64,000 bases of DNA from CAVQRC01 sp963715045 (lineage in GTDB: Bacteria > Planctomycetota > Planctomycetia > Pirellulales > Lacipirellulaceae). A program made the position numbers and the translations under genes. The stretch lies in the NCBI GenBank assembly GCA_963715045.1, contig CAVQRC010000002.1:141072-205071 (forward strand). Direction: 5' to 3'. The notes below the pieces were generated by a model. The model saw nothing but the letters and a program-made list of their open reading frames with translations, had not been told where the DNA came from and did not search any database. Below are positions 53,334 through 63,508 of the stretch, piece after piece (position 1 is the stretch's first letter; every line of letters starts with the position of its first letter).

Positions 53334-56300
53334 ATGTCGGCACGCAAGACACCGGCCGGGCCGGACGGCCTTCATGCTGCGGCCTGGATTGCCGGCGCCG
53401 TCCTGTTCGCCGTTGCCACCGTTGCGCTCGCCGCATGGGCCGGACGCCCGCGTCCCCTCGACCATCCATACGCCGTCGGTCGACGCCGCACTCGATCTCG
53501 ACATCAATCGCGTCCGCGGCCACATGACCACCCTCGCCTCGGCCCCCTCGCGACTCACCGGGTCGGAAGGCTGCAGCCGCGCGTTCCAGTACGTCCGCGA
53601 CGAACTGGCTTCGGTCGGGATCACGGAGATCGAGATCGATGCCTTTCCCGTCGCCGTGCCTGTCGTCGACAGCGCGCGCCTCGCGATACATGCCGACGGT
53701 CGAACCGTGTCGATTCCTCTTCATCCCCTCTGGCCCAACCTGGTGCGCACGTGCCGAACACCCGCCGAAGGGATCGCAGGCCCTCTCATCGACCTGGGGC
53801 GGGCAACCGAGACGGAACTCGAAGGCAACCCGATCCGCGGCGCCATCGCCGTCCTCGACGGCGACGCGGGGACCGACTGGCTCAGCGTGCCGGAGTTCGG
53901 CGGCAAAGCCGTGATCTTCCGCGGTCTGCCCGACGGAAGCGGCGCCCTCGAGAGAAGGCGGTTCCTCACCGTCCCCGCCGACGTGCCGCGATTCTACGTC
54001 GAACGCGACCGCATCGCCGACCTCGACCGATGGCTCCGATCCGCCAACCCGGAGGCAACGATCAACTGCCGCATGGAGTGGCGCCGCGTCGAGGCGAACA
54101 ACCTGCTCGCGCGCGTCGTCCCGGGGCGCGCTTCGGATGCGGACGCCCAGGAGGATCGCGCACCGATCGTCTTCCACGCCTACTACGACAGCATTTCGGT
54201 CGTGCCGACCCTGGCGCCGGGAGCGGAACAGGCATGCGGCGCGGCCGTTCTTCTCGAGTTGGCCCGTTTCTTCCGCACGCTTCCCGAGGCGCCGCCGCGC
54301 GGGGTCTACGTCCTGTTCACCGGCGGCCACGGTCAGGCGATGGCGGGCATCACGCGGTTCACCCGCCGGCTCCGCGATGCCGTCGATCAAGGCAACGGGA
54401 GCGGCTTGATCGACCGGATGGGAACGCCGGGGCTCTTCGTCGGACTCGACCTCTCGAGCCATTCCGACCAGATCGGCATCTTCTGCGGCGGCAGCTTCCG
54501 GGCCCAGTACGAACACATCCTGCGACCTCGATTCAGCAGACTCGCCCAGGAAATCGACAACTTCACGCGCCGCATCGTGGCGGGGTCGGATTCCGGCGCG
54601 CCCGATGCCTCGGCCCGATTCGTCGACTGCGTGAACATGACCCTCGGACGAGGCTGGTGGACCTACTTCCCGTACCGCGCGGGGTTCGAGAGCGAAATCC
54701 CCACGTTGGCAGGGTTCCCGGGCGTTACCCTGGGAACCGTCAACGACGCGCGCCGGTTCGTCGACACCCCGGCGGATACCCTCGACCGTGTCCGGTTCGA
54801 TCTGCTCGCCGCCCAGGTCGAACAGGTCGAAGGCCGCTCAGCCGGACTCGGCAAGCTCGCGCTCGCCTTCGCCTACTGGAAGGGACCCTTCATCGGGCGC
54901 CCCCTGGACAACGTGATGTCGGCGCTGCGCGGTCGCGTGGTCTGGCTCGACCAGAAACGGGACTACACCCCCAACCGGCCCATCGCCTCCGCCGTCGTCG
55001 CCTTGAAGACCGGACGCGGCGACAAACACCTGCTGGGGTCTGCGGGGCGTCCCCGTCGCGCTCGCCGACGAGAACGGACGCTTCGAGTTCGACGGTCTGG
55101 TGAACGTGACCGCCAACGCCGAGTTCGCCAACGTCCGTCTCGAGGCCTACGGCCTCGCTTCGCCCGGATTCCTGGAGGCCAACCCCAGCCCGGTCCGCGA
55201 GTACATCGAGACCGTCGCGGCCGATGTGGAGAACCGCCAATCGATCCCCCCCGACGGTTCCGTCATCTACGCGATCGACCAGTCGCGCAGCGCCGAACAC
55301 CCGTCGCAAACGCAGATCCGCCGGGACGTCCAGCACCTCAACCTCGTGACGTTTCCATGTCACCCCGTAACCCTCTTCGGCCTGACCGAACCGCGCGGCT
55401 TCGTCAGCCTGACCGATCTGCAGATCCTCGACGCGTCGACCGACAGCCCTCCCTTCCAGTGGGGGATCAGCAGCACCGACAGCCGGCCGGGGGATCCTGA
55501 GGAAAACTGCATGACGGTTTGGGCGGACCCCAAACTCAGGGTGCGGTTGACCTTGGGATTCGGGTTCCGGGAAAAGCGGCTCATCCTCGTCAACAACTCG
55601 TCCGACGATCCCAAAGGGTCCGGGTACGTCCTCCGCGGGCTGGAGACGATCCCCTCGTGGGTGCTGCGTGGCGCCGAGAGCATGTGGTACCTCGACGAAT
55701 CGCGCCTCGCCAAGTTCGAGATGAACGGGATCGCGAACCCCCGCGTCCGCCATGTCCACGCCGAGGGACAGGCCTCGCTCGACGAGGCCCGCGCCGCCCT
55801 CGCCGCTCACGACTACGCCGCCTACCGCCGCGCCGCCGAACGCGGGTGGGCGCTCGAGAGCCGGGCCTACGGCGAGCTGCTGAACATGGCGAACAACATG
55901 ATCCAGGGAGTCCTCTTCTACCTGGTCCTCCTCATTCCGTTCTCCTATGCGCTGGAACGACTCTTCTTCGCATCCGGCACGATCCGCGGCAGGATCACCG
56001 GGATGCTGGCGGTCTTCGTGCTCAGCTTCGCCGTCCTGGCCGTGGTTCATCCCGCCTTCCGCTTCACGCTCACGCCGCTCCTGGTCCTCCTCGCCTTCGT
56101 GATCCTCGCACTGGGCGTCGTCGTCATGTTCCTCATCGTCTCCAAGGTCGATACGATGCTCCGCGCACGGAAACGCGCCGTCCTCGGGCATCACGAAGAG
56201 ACGCTCGCCGTCGGCAACGTCGCCGGACGCGCCATCGACCTCGGGATCGCCAACATCCGCCGGCGCCCGCAACGCGGCGCCCTGACCGCCGCCACGATCG

Positions 56301-58044
56301 TTCTCGTCACCTTCACGCTCCTGTCGTTCACATCCCTGGTGCCCGAGATCGGAATCTCGCGGCTCCGCCACCCGCTGGGCGTGCCGACGTACCGGGGTCT
56401 GCTCGCGCGCGACCGGAACTGGGCGCCGCTCCCCCAGCCGCTCTACGACTCCCTGCGCCGCCACTTCGACACCGGTCCGGCGCGGAAGTCCGGGCCGTCC
56501 GCCGCAGTCGCCGGCAGGGCATGGTTCTTCTCGGACGGCACGGGGCTGGCGTCGAACGTCGACCTGGCCCGCGCGTCGCCGACCCGCAAACCAACGGCGC
56601 GGATTCCACGTCGACCGCGCCCCCGACCTACACCGTGAGCGTTCTGCTCGGCATGGAACCCGCGGAAACCGTGCTGACACCCGTCAGCGCCTGTCTCGAG
56701 GCCGGCCGGTGGTTCGCCCACGCCGACGAACCCGGGATCATCCTCACCGAACACGTCGCAAACCAACTCGGCCTCGGCGGCGACAAACTCGGCGCAACCG
56801 TACTCGTCTTCGGCCAACCCCTCCCGCTGATCGGCATCCTCCGCGACGGCGCATTGGACGACATCCGCGACATCGACGGCGAACCGATTACGCCAACCGA
56901 CTTCGCCCAGCAGCAGGTCGAGGACGCGCGCGGCGCCGCGGACGAGATCATCGACACCCTCAAGGAGTACGTCCATCGGTCCGCCGACCAGGTCGCGATC
57001 GTCCCGTTCCGCTTCGCCCGCGAACTCGGCGCATCCATCCGGTCGGTTGCGATCCTCGCGGATCCGGCCGCACGGCCCGGCGACGAGGCGGAAGCGTACG
57101 TCCGCCGGTCCAACCTCACGATGCTGGCGAGCGAAGACGGCGCCGTGACTCTCTACGCCTCGCTGAACCGAAGCCGGATGTCGGCCGCGGGCACCATGGC
57201 CGTGCCTCTCTTCCTCGGATTCGTCATGGTGCTGACCACAATGCTGGGTTCCGTCTACGAGCGCCGCAGCGAGATCTTCGTCTACAATTCCGTGGGACTG
57301 TCGCCCACGAACGTGTCGTCGCTCTTCTTCGCCGAATCCTGGGTCTACGCCCTCATCGGGGCCTCGCTCGGATACCTGCTCGGCCAGATGGCCGCCAAGA
57401 TCCTGCAAACCACCGGCTGGCTGTCCGGTCTCAACCTGAACTACTCGGCGAGCGCCGCCGTCTTCACCGCCGCGCTGACCATGGTCATCGTCCTCGTCTC
57501 CACCGTCTATCCCGCCCGCCAGGCCTTCCGCGCCGCCGTCCCCGAACACCGCCTCGAAGCCATTACCGAACAGAGCGAAGACACCTCTGAAGATCGGATC
57601 GGCATCTACCTGCCCTTCGTCGCGACGGCGTCCAGCATCTTCGCCATGCAGGCGTACATGTACGAATTCCTCGATAGCGCGCAGGGCGTTTCCGTGGGGC
57701 GCATCGCCGTCGAACACCTGCGGGCCTCTACCGAGACGCAGGAAGGACGTCCCCGGCCTGTCCTGGCGTTCCGGGCATGGCTCGCACCCTTCGACCTCGG
57801 CGTGAGCCACGACGCCCGCCTGCTGATCGTCCGACGACCGGAGACCGGCGTGCTTCAGTACCTCCTGACCGGCGTCCGCTTCAGCGGCGACCAGCAGAAC
57901 TGGCGCAGGCTGACTCCATCGTTCGTCATGACCCTTCGGCAACAACTCCTCTTCTGGCGCGTCCTGTCCGCTGAAGACAAGGAACATTACGAAACGATGG
58001 CCGAAAACCTCTTCCGCGTCCCCAGGGACACGCCGACCACATGA
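53334..58044 (+). CDS. Giant membrane protein: M28 peptidase-like domain fused to FtsX-type permease (three frameshifts)
   Basis: About 1,569 residues after correcting extra bases near 53,450 and 55,039 and a missing base near 56,574; the corrected length is a multiple of three. One N-terminal helix ('AAWIAGAVLFAVATVALAAW') leads to a ~500-residue M28-like domain ('PIVFHAYYDSISVVPTLAPG', 'ACGAAVLLELARFF', 'VYVLFTGGHGQAMAG'). The usual catalytic Glu-Glu is replaced by His-Gly and the metal Asp by Glu-Gln, so it is probably inactive. A small beta domain ('GVPVALADENGRFEFDGL') precedes the FtsX part with 'VLFYLVLLIPFSYALERLFF', 'GALTAATIVLVTFTLLSF' and the core 'MLGSVYERRSEIFVYNSVGL'. The last stop overlaps the next ATG. 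FtsX permeases normally need a separate ATPase. Confidence 0.8.
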
Positions 58045-60140
58045 CGGCCGACCCGACAAAGAAACGTCGGAAACCCGATCAGCATGCCGCCATGCTCGAC
58101 GAGTTCCTCGTCGCCACCGCCGACAAGACCCTCGAGCAGGGCCCCTATGTCGACGGCTTCTCCATGCGCACCATTGTCGGCGCGCTGTTCGTCGCCGTCG
58201 TCATGATGCCCGGATCGGTGTACCTCGGCCTCGTCGCCGGACAGACCCTCGGGCCGGCCGCCGAGTGGGTGACCATCATCCTGTTCGCCGAACTCGCGCG
58301 CCGGAGTTTCACCCAACTGAAACGGCAGGAGATCTTCGTTCTCTTCTACGTCGCCTCGTCGGTTGCCGCCGTGACCCTCTCGCACCTCGCCCTGTCCGGC
58401 GGTCCCATCGCGTCCACGATCTGGAACCAGTACCTGCTCCAGTCGCCCCAGACCAAAGGGATCGCCGCCGACGTCCCCGACTGGGTCGTCCCCCCGTCCG
58501 ACTCGCACGCCATCCTCGGACGCAACCTGCTCCACGGCGACTGGTGGTGGTCGGGGTCGCACGGGATCCTGGGACCCATCGTGCTCATCGCCTTCGGCTA
58601 CGTCTTCGGACGGCTCGCCTGGTTCGGCCTCGGCTACCTCGTCTTCCGCGCCACGTCCGACCACGAGCGGCTCCCCTTTCCCCTGGCGCCCATCGCCGCC
58701 CAGGGCGCCACCGCCCTCGCCGAGTCCACCGACCGCGAGCAGGGCCTCCCGAGCTCCGGCGGGCGGTCCTGGCGATGGACCGTGTTCAGCGTCGGCGCCT
58801 GCCTCGGCATCCTCTTCGGAGCGCTCTACGTCCTCGTGCCCGTCGCAACCGGCCTTCTCATGACCAAGCCGATCATGCTTCTGCCGATCCCCTTCGTCGA
58901 TTTCACGCCGAACGTGGAGAACCTCCTCCCGGCAAGCCTGATCTCGATCAGCTTCGACGCAGGCATCCTGCTCACCGGCATGATCCTGCCCTTCCGTCTC
59001 GTGCTCGGCATCGTCACGGCCGTGTTCCTCACGAGCGTGCTCGGCAACCCCATCCTCCAGTCCCTCGGCTTCTTTCCCCACTGGACTCCCGGCAACGGGC
59101 TGCTCGTCAACCAGATGATCCTCAGCTTCGACTTCTGGATGAGCGTCACCATCGGGCTCGCCGCCGCCGTCGGCGTCATCGGCATCCGGCACGCCGTGCG
59201 CACCCTGATTGCCCGGACCCGCGAGCGGCGCAATGGAACGCCTCCGGACGGCCATGCGACGTCCGAAGAAGGACCCGCCCGCGGACCGTCGCGCGAACGG
59301 GGCGATTTCCCGCTCTGGGTCGGGTTCGCCCTGTTCATCGGGGCAACGACGGGATTCGCCATCGTCTCCCACATCCTGGTGCCCGGATTCCCCTTCTGGA
59401 TCTTCCTCGTATTCGGGTTCGTCTGGACGCCCATCCACTCCTACATCTCCGCCCGCCTCATCGGCCTCACCGGCCAGGGACTCGCGACGCCGTTCCTCAA
59501 GGAAACCGTGTTCATCACGAGCGGCTACAAGGGCGTGGATATCTGGTTCGCCCCCATCCCGCTGTTCGACGTCGGCCACGCCGCACAGAAGTTTCGCGAA
59601 CTGGAACTGACGCGCACCCGGTTCACCTCGCTCTTCAAGGCCGAACTCGTGATGTTTCCCATCATCTTCGTCTTCAGCTTCCTCTTCTGGTGGTTCTTCT
59701 GGAAGATGAACCAGATCCCGTCCGACAAGTTCCCCTTCGCCGCCCGGATCTGGCCGGTGGCCGCGCGCCAGGCGTACCTCATCTTCACCGCGAACGGATC
59801 GGAACACCGCCTCCTTCTCGAAGCGCTGAAACCCGGGATCATCATCGGCGCCGGCATCGCGGGGCTTGCCCTCTACGCCGGCCTCGCGTTCTTCCGGATG
59901 CCGGTCATCTTCTTCTACGGGCTTGTCGGCGGCGTCGGACAACCGCTGCACGCCGCGTTGCCGCTTCTCATCGGCGCGTTTCTCAGCCGCAACGTCTTCA
60001 GCCGGCGGTTCGGACCCGACCGCTGGTACCGCTACATTCCCGTCATCGCCGCCGGGTTCTCGTGCGGCATGGGGCTTTCGGGAATGACGGCCGTCGCCCT
60101 CGCACTCGTCGCCCAGTGCACCCGCCCCCTGCCTTTCTGA
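58041..60140 (+). CDS. OPT-like (peptide transporter-like) membrane protein
   Basis: A 699-residue protein with about fourteen hydrophobic helices and no indel. The start overlaps the stop of the giant protein (ATGA). The first helices read 'GALFVAVVMMPGSVYLGLVA' and 'EWVTIILFAELARRSF', close to the OPT N-terminal pattern. The conserved loop 'ATSDHERLPFPLAPIAAQGA' corresponds to the loop seen in the protein at 50,916. Other signatures are 'SYISARLIGLTGQGLATPFL' and the C-terminal 'AGFSCGMGLSGMTAVALAL'. The family lacks an experimental function; by fold it should move peptides, peptidoglycan fragments or similar solutes using ion gradients. Confidence 0.82.
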   Translation: MTADPTKKRRKPDQHAAMLDEFLVATADKTLEQGPYVDGFSMRTIVGALFVAVVMMPGSVYLGLVAGQTLGPAAEWVTIILFAELARRSFTQLKRQEIFVLFYVASSVAAVTLSHLALSGGPIASTIWNQYLLQSPQTKGIAADVPDWVVPPSDSHAILGRNLLHGDWWWSGSHGILGPIVLIAFGYVFGRLAWFGLGYLVFRATSDHERLPFPLAPIAAQGATALAESTDREQGLPSSGGRSWRWTVFSVGACLGILFGALYVLVPVATGLLMTKPIMLLPIPFVDFTPNVENLLPASLISISFDAGILLTGMILPFRLVLGIVTAVFLTSVLGNPILQSLGFFPHWTPGNGLLVNQMILSFDFWMSVTIGLAAAVGVIGIRHAVRTLIARTRERRNGTPPDGHATSEEGPARGPSRERGDFPLWVGFALFIGATTGFAIVSHILVPGFPFWIFLVFGFVWTPIHSYISARLIGLTGQGLATPFLKETVFITSGYKGVDIWFAPIPLFDVGHAAQKFRELELTRTRFTSLFKAELVMFPIIFVFSFLFWWFFWKMNQIPSDKFPFAARIWPVAARQAYLIFTANGSEHRLLLEALKPGIIIGAGIAGLALYAGLAFFRMPVIFFYGLVGGVGQPLHAALPLLIGAFLSRNVFSRRFGPDRWYRYIPVIAAGFSCGMGLSGMTAVALALVAQCTRPLPF

Positions 60141-60141
60141 C

Positions 60142-60868
60142 ATGAACGCGCCGCACACCGTCCCCTCCCAGAGAACGCACCGCGCGCGGCCCACCGTGCT
60201 CGGGGAACGTCCGGCCCGCGGCCAGCTCGTGCTCCCCTGGCGACGGACCTTCCAGATGTGCTGGAAGAACATCCGCATCCGCCTGGGACGGTTTGCACTG
60301 GTCTTCCTCAGCCTGGCCGTCGTCGTCGCCTTCTTCGTCTCCACCCTCACCGTTCACGGGATCGTGAACGATCTGCGCAACAGCGCCGACGTCCACACCC
60401 GCGCCGTGCTCGAACGCGCCGGCGCGCTCTCCAACGATCCCGACGCACAACAACGCGAGCGGGACCAGATGACCTGGATGCTCGCCCTCTCGGGCATGCT
60501 CTGTTTCGCCGTCGTCGTCGAACACGATGCTCATGAGCGTCACCGAGCGATACCGAGAGATCGGTACCCTGAAATGTCTCGGCGCCATGGACCACTTCGT
60601 CGTCCGATTGTTCATCGTCGAGAGCCTTTTCGTCGGTCTCGTCGCCAGCATCCTGGGCACGCTGCTCGGCTACCTCCTGGCCATCGCCCAGCTCGGGGTG
60701 ACGCTCGAACTGTCGTTCCTGGCCGACCCGGCCACGTCCAGAACCCTCCTCCTCGCCGCCCCGCTCGGCGTCGCCGGGGGCGCCCTTCTCACCATGTTGG
60801 CGTCCCTCTACCCGACCTGGAAAGCCGCCCGCATGCGCCCCGTCGACGCCATGCGCACCGAAGTCTAG
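60142..60868 (+). CDS. Short FtsX-like permease (one frameshift)
   Basis: About 241 residues after removing one extra base near 60,516. It begins one base after the previous stop. Helix 1 is 'FALVFLSLAVVVAFFVSTLT', then a short outside loop ('ADVHTRAVLERAGALSND'), then 'ALSGMLCFAVVV' running after the shift into 'NTMLMSVTERYREIGTLKCL', the coupling-helix signature of FtsX/MacB permeases. Two more helices ('LFVGLVASILGTLLGYLLAI' and 'GVAGGALLTMLASLYP') and 'RMRPVDAMRTEV' finish it. The large MacB periplasmic domain is missing. It probably pairs with the FtsX part of the giant protein; no ATPase gene is next to it. Confidence 0.8.
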
Positions 60869-61373
60869 CCCGGCCCGCACGAGACCATGAAGGGCATGAC
60901 GCGTTCGGGAAACGGCATGAGCCTCGGCCCGCAAGAAACCCGGGATACCCGCGCCATCTCGAACAATACGTAGCATACAACGTACTGTCTACCGGTGTCC
61001 CTTCGGCGATCGTCGCTCGGGAACGGCCTTCGCCACGTGTCGTCCGACAGGCGGACTCACGTGCTCGCAGACCTTCCCGCCTCGCGATTGTAGGGCGGGA
61101 ACGGTCGCAGACCTTCCGCCTCCCCGGAGTTCCCGCAAGCGTTCAGCCCTGCGCAGGCTCGCAGGCAGCGCGAAGGGTTCGGTTGCCCCCCGTTCCCGCC
61201 CTGCAGGTGGTTTCTGTTGCGGAAGACCTGCGCGATCGCGACAAACGCCCGGTTTCTTCGTGGAGGACCCCGCTCAGCGGGGTATTCCGGTCCCGCAACA
61301 CTCTGAGTCGGCGAGGACCCCTTCCCGCAACACAAACAAAGCGAAACCGCGCCGACTCGCCCGCGCTCTTCCT
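60869..61373. other. Intergenic region holding the second 117-bp repeat
   Basis: 505 bases between converging genes. Nothing coding is supported. Contains the repeat at 61215-61332 and stretches such as 'GCAGACCTTCCCGCCTCGCG' and 'GCAGACCTTCCGCCTCCCCG' that resemble each other. Confidence 0.55.
61215..61332 (+). repeat. 117-bp repeat with terminal 'TGTTGCGG/CCGCAACA', copy 2
   Basis: Same ends and conserved boxes as copy 1, but the internal palindrome is 'CCCCGCTCAGCGGGG' instead of 'CGCGCTGCGCGCG'. The stem sequence has changed while pairing is kept. Confidence 0.8.
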
Positions 61374-61855
61374 CTACCGGAACCGGTCGTCCGATCTGCC
61401 CCCGGACATCGATCGCCGCGCCTGCTCCAGCCAGCCGATCCGCACATCCTCCGCGCCGTCGAACTCCGGCACGTAGGGCTTGATGTCGAGCAACGGCGTG
61501 CCGTCCAGCATGTCCACGTTCGCGCACGCGGAGCACGCCCTCCGCGATCGGCGGCCAGGCGGACCACCGACAGTCCGATCGGATTCGGCCGCCTCGGCGC
61601 CCGCGTGGCAAAGAGCCCGCGCGGCTGCGAATCCAGGAACGGGACGACCCGGAGTTCATGGCCCCGACTACGATGAAAGTGGTAGATGAGGATCACGTGC
61701 GAAAAGCCCTCGAGGTCCGCCAACCCGTCCCGGAACGGCTCCCGGATTTCCACGGTCCCCTCGATCCCCTTGGCCGCCGCAGGCTGAATCGGCATGCCCC
61801 TCGGGTCCGTGAACGGCGTGTGGATCACGCCAATCGCCTCGTACTCAATCTTCAT
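61374..61855 (-). CDS. tsaA: TsaA/TrmO-type tRNA methyltransferase (two frameshifts)
   Basis: About 159 residues after removing extra bases near 61,562 and 61,521. The ATG at 61855 begins 'MKIEYEAIGVIHTPFTDPRG'. The family signature 'RAPRRPNPIGLSVVRLAA' near residue 88 is intact. The frame then shifts to 'IAEGVLRVR' and again to 'NVDMLDGTPLLDIKPYVPEF', the standard TsaA continuation, ending 'GRSDDRFR' at a TAG (61374-61376). TrmO methylates t6A37 of tRNA-Thr; standalone TsaA-like proteins of this length may have other targets. The two clean +1 shifts suggest sequencing errors. Confidence 0.82.
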
Positions 61856-62042
61856 CCGCTCATTCCCGACCTTCCGCCTGCAGAACCCTGGTCAGCGCGT
61901 TTCCCGAATGCGGCCGGCACGGCCGCCCCACACAACCCCGACCCGCCCTCTGCGTCCCTCTTCCTGGAGGACGTGCGCAAGGCCGTGAACCGTGCTCCGC
62001 TCTGCTTCATGGTGCCGCACGCAAACTCGACATCCCCTCCCG

Positions 62043-62075
62043 CCCTCTTCGGAGCGGAATTGGTGACAATTCCGG
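62043..62075 (+). repeat. Hairpin repeat 'CTCTTCGGAGCGGAAT...ATTCCGG', copy 2
   Basis: Stem 'CGGAATTG' - loop GTGA - 'CAATTCCG' (62055-62074). Relative to copy 1, a C:G pair has become T:A in the same position of the stem. Confidence 0.75.
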
Positions 62076-62117
62076 CGCCCGCAACGGTACCCCCGCTCTC
62101 CGCGACCGAAGGGTGGA

Positions 62118-62171
62118 GCCGGGGTGCGAAGCCCCGAACCGTGGCCGCTCTGGTTCATGGGCCCTCACCCC
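62118..62171 (+). repeat. 54-bp dispersed repeat, copy 2
   Basis: 'GCCGGGGTGCGAAGCCCCGA' to 'CTCTGGTTCATGGGCCCTCA'. The other copy is at 46818-46871 with ~85-90% agreement by eye. Confidence 0.65.
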
Positions 62172-62206
62172 ACATCCCGCACCCCGCATCCTTCCGCTCT
62201 CATCCC

Positions 62207-63482
62207 TCATCCTTCCCCTTCCGCCACCTCCATCGCGACCTTCGCCCACTCGAAGAGGCGCTGCGGCTCGTAGCGCACCGTGCTGATGTCCTTGAGGATG
62301 AACTCCAGCGGGCAGCCGTGCTTCTCGCAGACCTCGCGGGTCGCCAGCAGATCCTCGCGCACCCGGTCCGCGTGAAAGCTGTCCGTCGCCAGCAAGGCCG
62401 GGCTGGGCTTGCGGGAGAAGACGTAGTCGCCGCCGATCTCCGCCGCGCCGCGCTCCTGGTCCACCCACGGGCTCATCGAGACCTTGCGCACGTTGGGGAT
62501 CATGCGCACCTCGGCCATCTTGCCGTCCAGCGGGTCGCAGCAGCCGTAGTAGACCAGGCCGAAGCGCGTCGCAGATGCGGCTGGCGTAGTCCACCTCGAA
62601 TTCCTTGAACATCTCGGGCGAGACGGTGGAGAACATCTGCGCCAGGCCGAACATCCAGAGGTCCTTCGGCGCGCGGCCGCTGCGGGTCGTAGCCCGGCGC
62701 GGGCAGCTCGTCGGTGTAGGCGCCGGTGCAGTGGATCAGGCTCTGCGGTCCGCACAGCAGGCCCTGCTCCTCCAGCTGGTCGAGCATGCTCAGGTAGCCG
62801 TCCGTCATGCGCCCGACCAAGCGCGTGCATGAAGTCGGGCCGGTCGACCAGGGCGTACAGCGCGTTCTCGACGCCCATCCACGTGCTGATCGGGTCCCAC
62901 AGCGACAGGTACGGATCCGCGCCCCACGGCCGCACCTCCAGCAGGCCGTCGAAGAGCTCGTGGGCCACCGCCAGCCGGCGCTCGGTCTCGGCCGGCGTCG
63001 TGGCTGATCCGCGGGCATGCGGATCTTCTCCAGGTCGGCTCTCGGTCTGGAACTGGTTCTCGTACTTGTGCCCCACGACGTCGTTGGTGGGATCCGTCGA
63101 CGCGCGATCTCCTGCTCGACATGGACGCCGAAGCCGGTGTTGCGGATCGCCTTGGGCACGCGGACGAAGGGCTCGACCACCATGTCCACCGGGAAAGTGC
63201 TGCCACTGGTAGAGCGTGCGCCGCAGGTAGCTCCTCGTAGCCGCGGCACTCGGGGTCGTCGCAGCGCAGGGTCAGCTCGTCGTCGATGTTCATCTCGTTC
63301 CAGCAGACCTGGTCGATCATCACCATCGGGCGCACCGGCTCGAGGGCGTTGAGCCTGCGCCACAGACGCCGCTTCTCCTCCTGCACCGGCAGCGCGGCGA
63401 TCTCCGCCACGCGCGCCGCCAGGTCCCGCACGATCTCAAGATCACGCTTGCTCTGCATCAACGCCTTCTCCCCGGCCGACAT
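62207..63482 (-). pseudogene. Uroporphyrinogen decarboxylase (URO-D)-like protein, broken by about nine indels
   Basis: About 420 residues once corrected. It starts 'MSAGEKALMQSKRDLEIVRD' at 63482 and the frame changes roughly every 40 codons (about 63,232, 63,198, 63,113, 63,100, 63,040, 63,005, 62,820, 62,680 and 62,573), nearly always by one extra base. Readable blocks in order: 'PMVMIDQVCWNEMNIDDEL', 'DMVVEPFVRVPKAIRNTGFG', 'DPTNDVVGHKYENQFQTE', 'LFDGLLEVRPWGADPYLSLW', 'RMTDGYLSMLDQLEEQGLLC', 'FGLVYYGCCDPLDGKMAEVR' and 'PLEFILKDISTVRYEPQRLF'. It belongs to the UroD-fold methyltransferase-like proteins, not the heme HemE type. Dense +1 errors fit poor sequence better than true decay. Confidence 0.75.
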
Positions 63483-63508
63483 GTCGGCTTCCGGACCAAC
63501 AATCGGGC

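Larger units (their letters stand above)
61856..62206. other. Intergenic region with three hairpin/dispersed repeats
   Basis: About 350 bases with no gene: a perfect 'GCGGCCG-GCA-CGGCCGC' hairpin (61910-61926), the 'CGGAATTG-GTGA-CAATTCCG' hairpin repeat (62043-62075) and the 54-bp repeat copy (62118-62171, 'GCCGGGGTGCGAAGCCCC'). Confidence 0.6.

Noticed and set aside
57987..60350. 787-codon highly acidic minus-strand frame
   Set aside because: Antisense of the OPT-like membrane protein at 58,041-60,140, which has clear helices and coupled starts.
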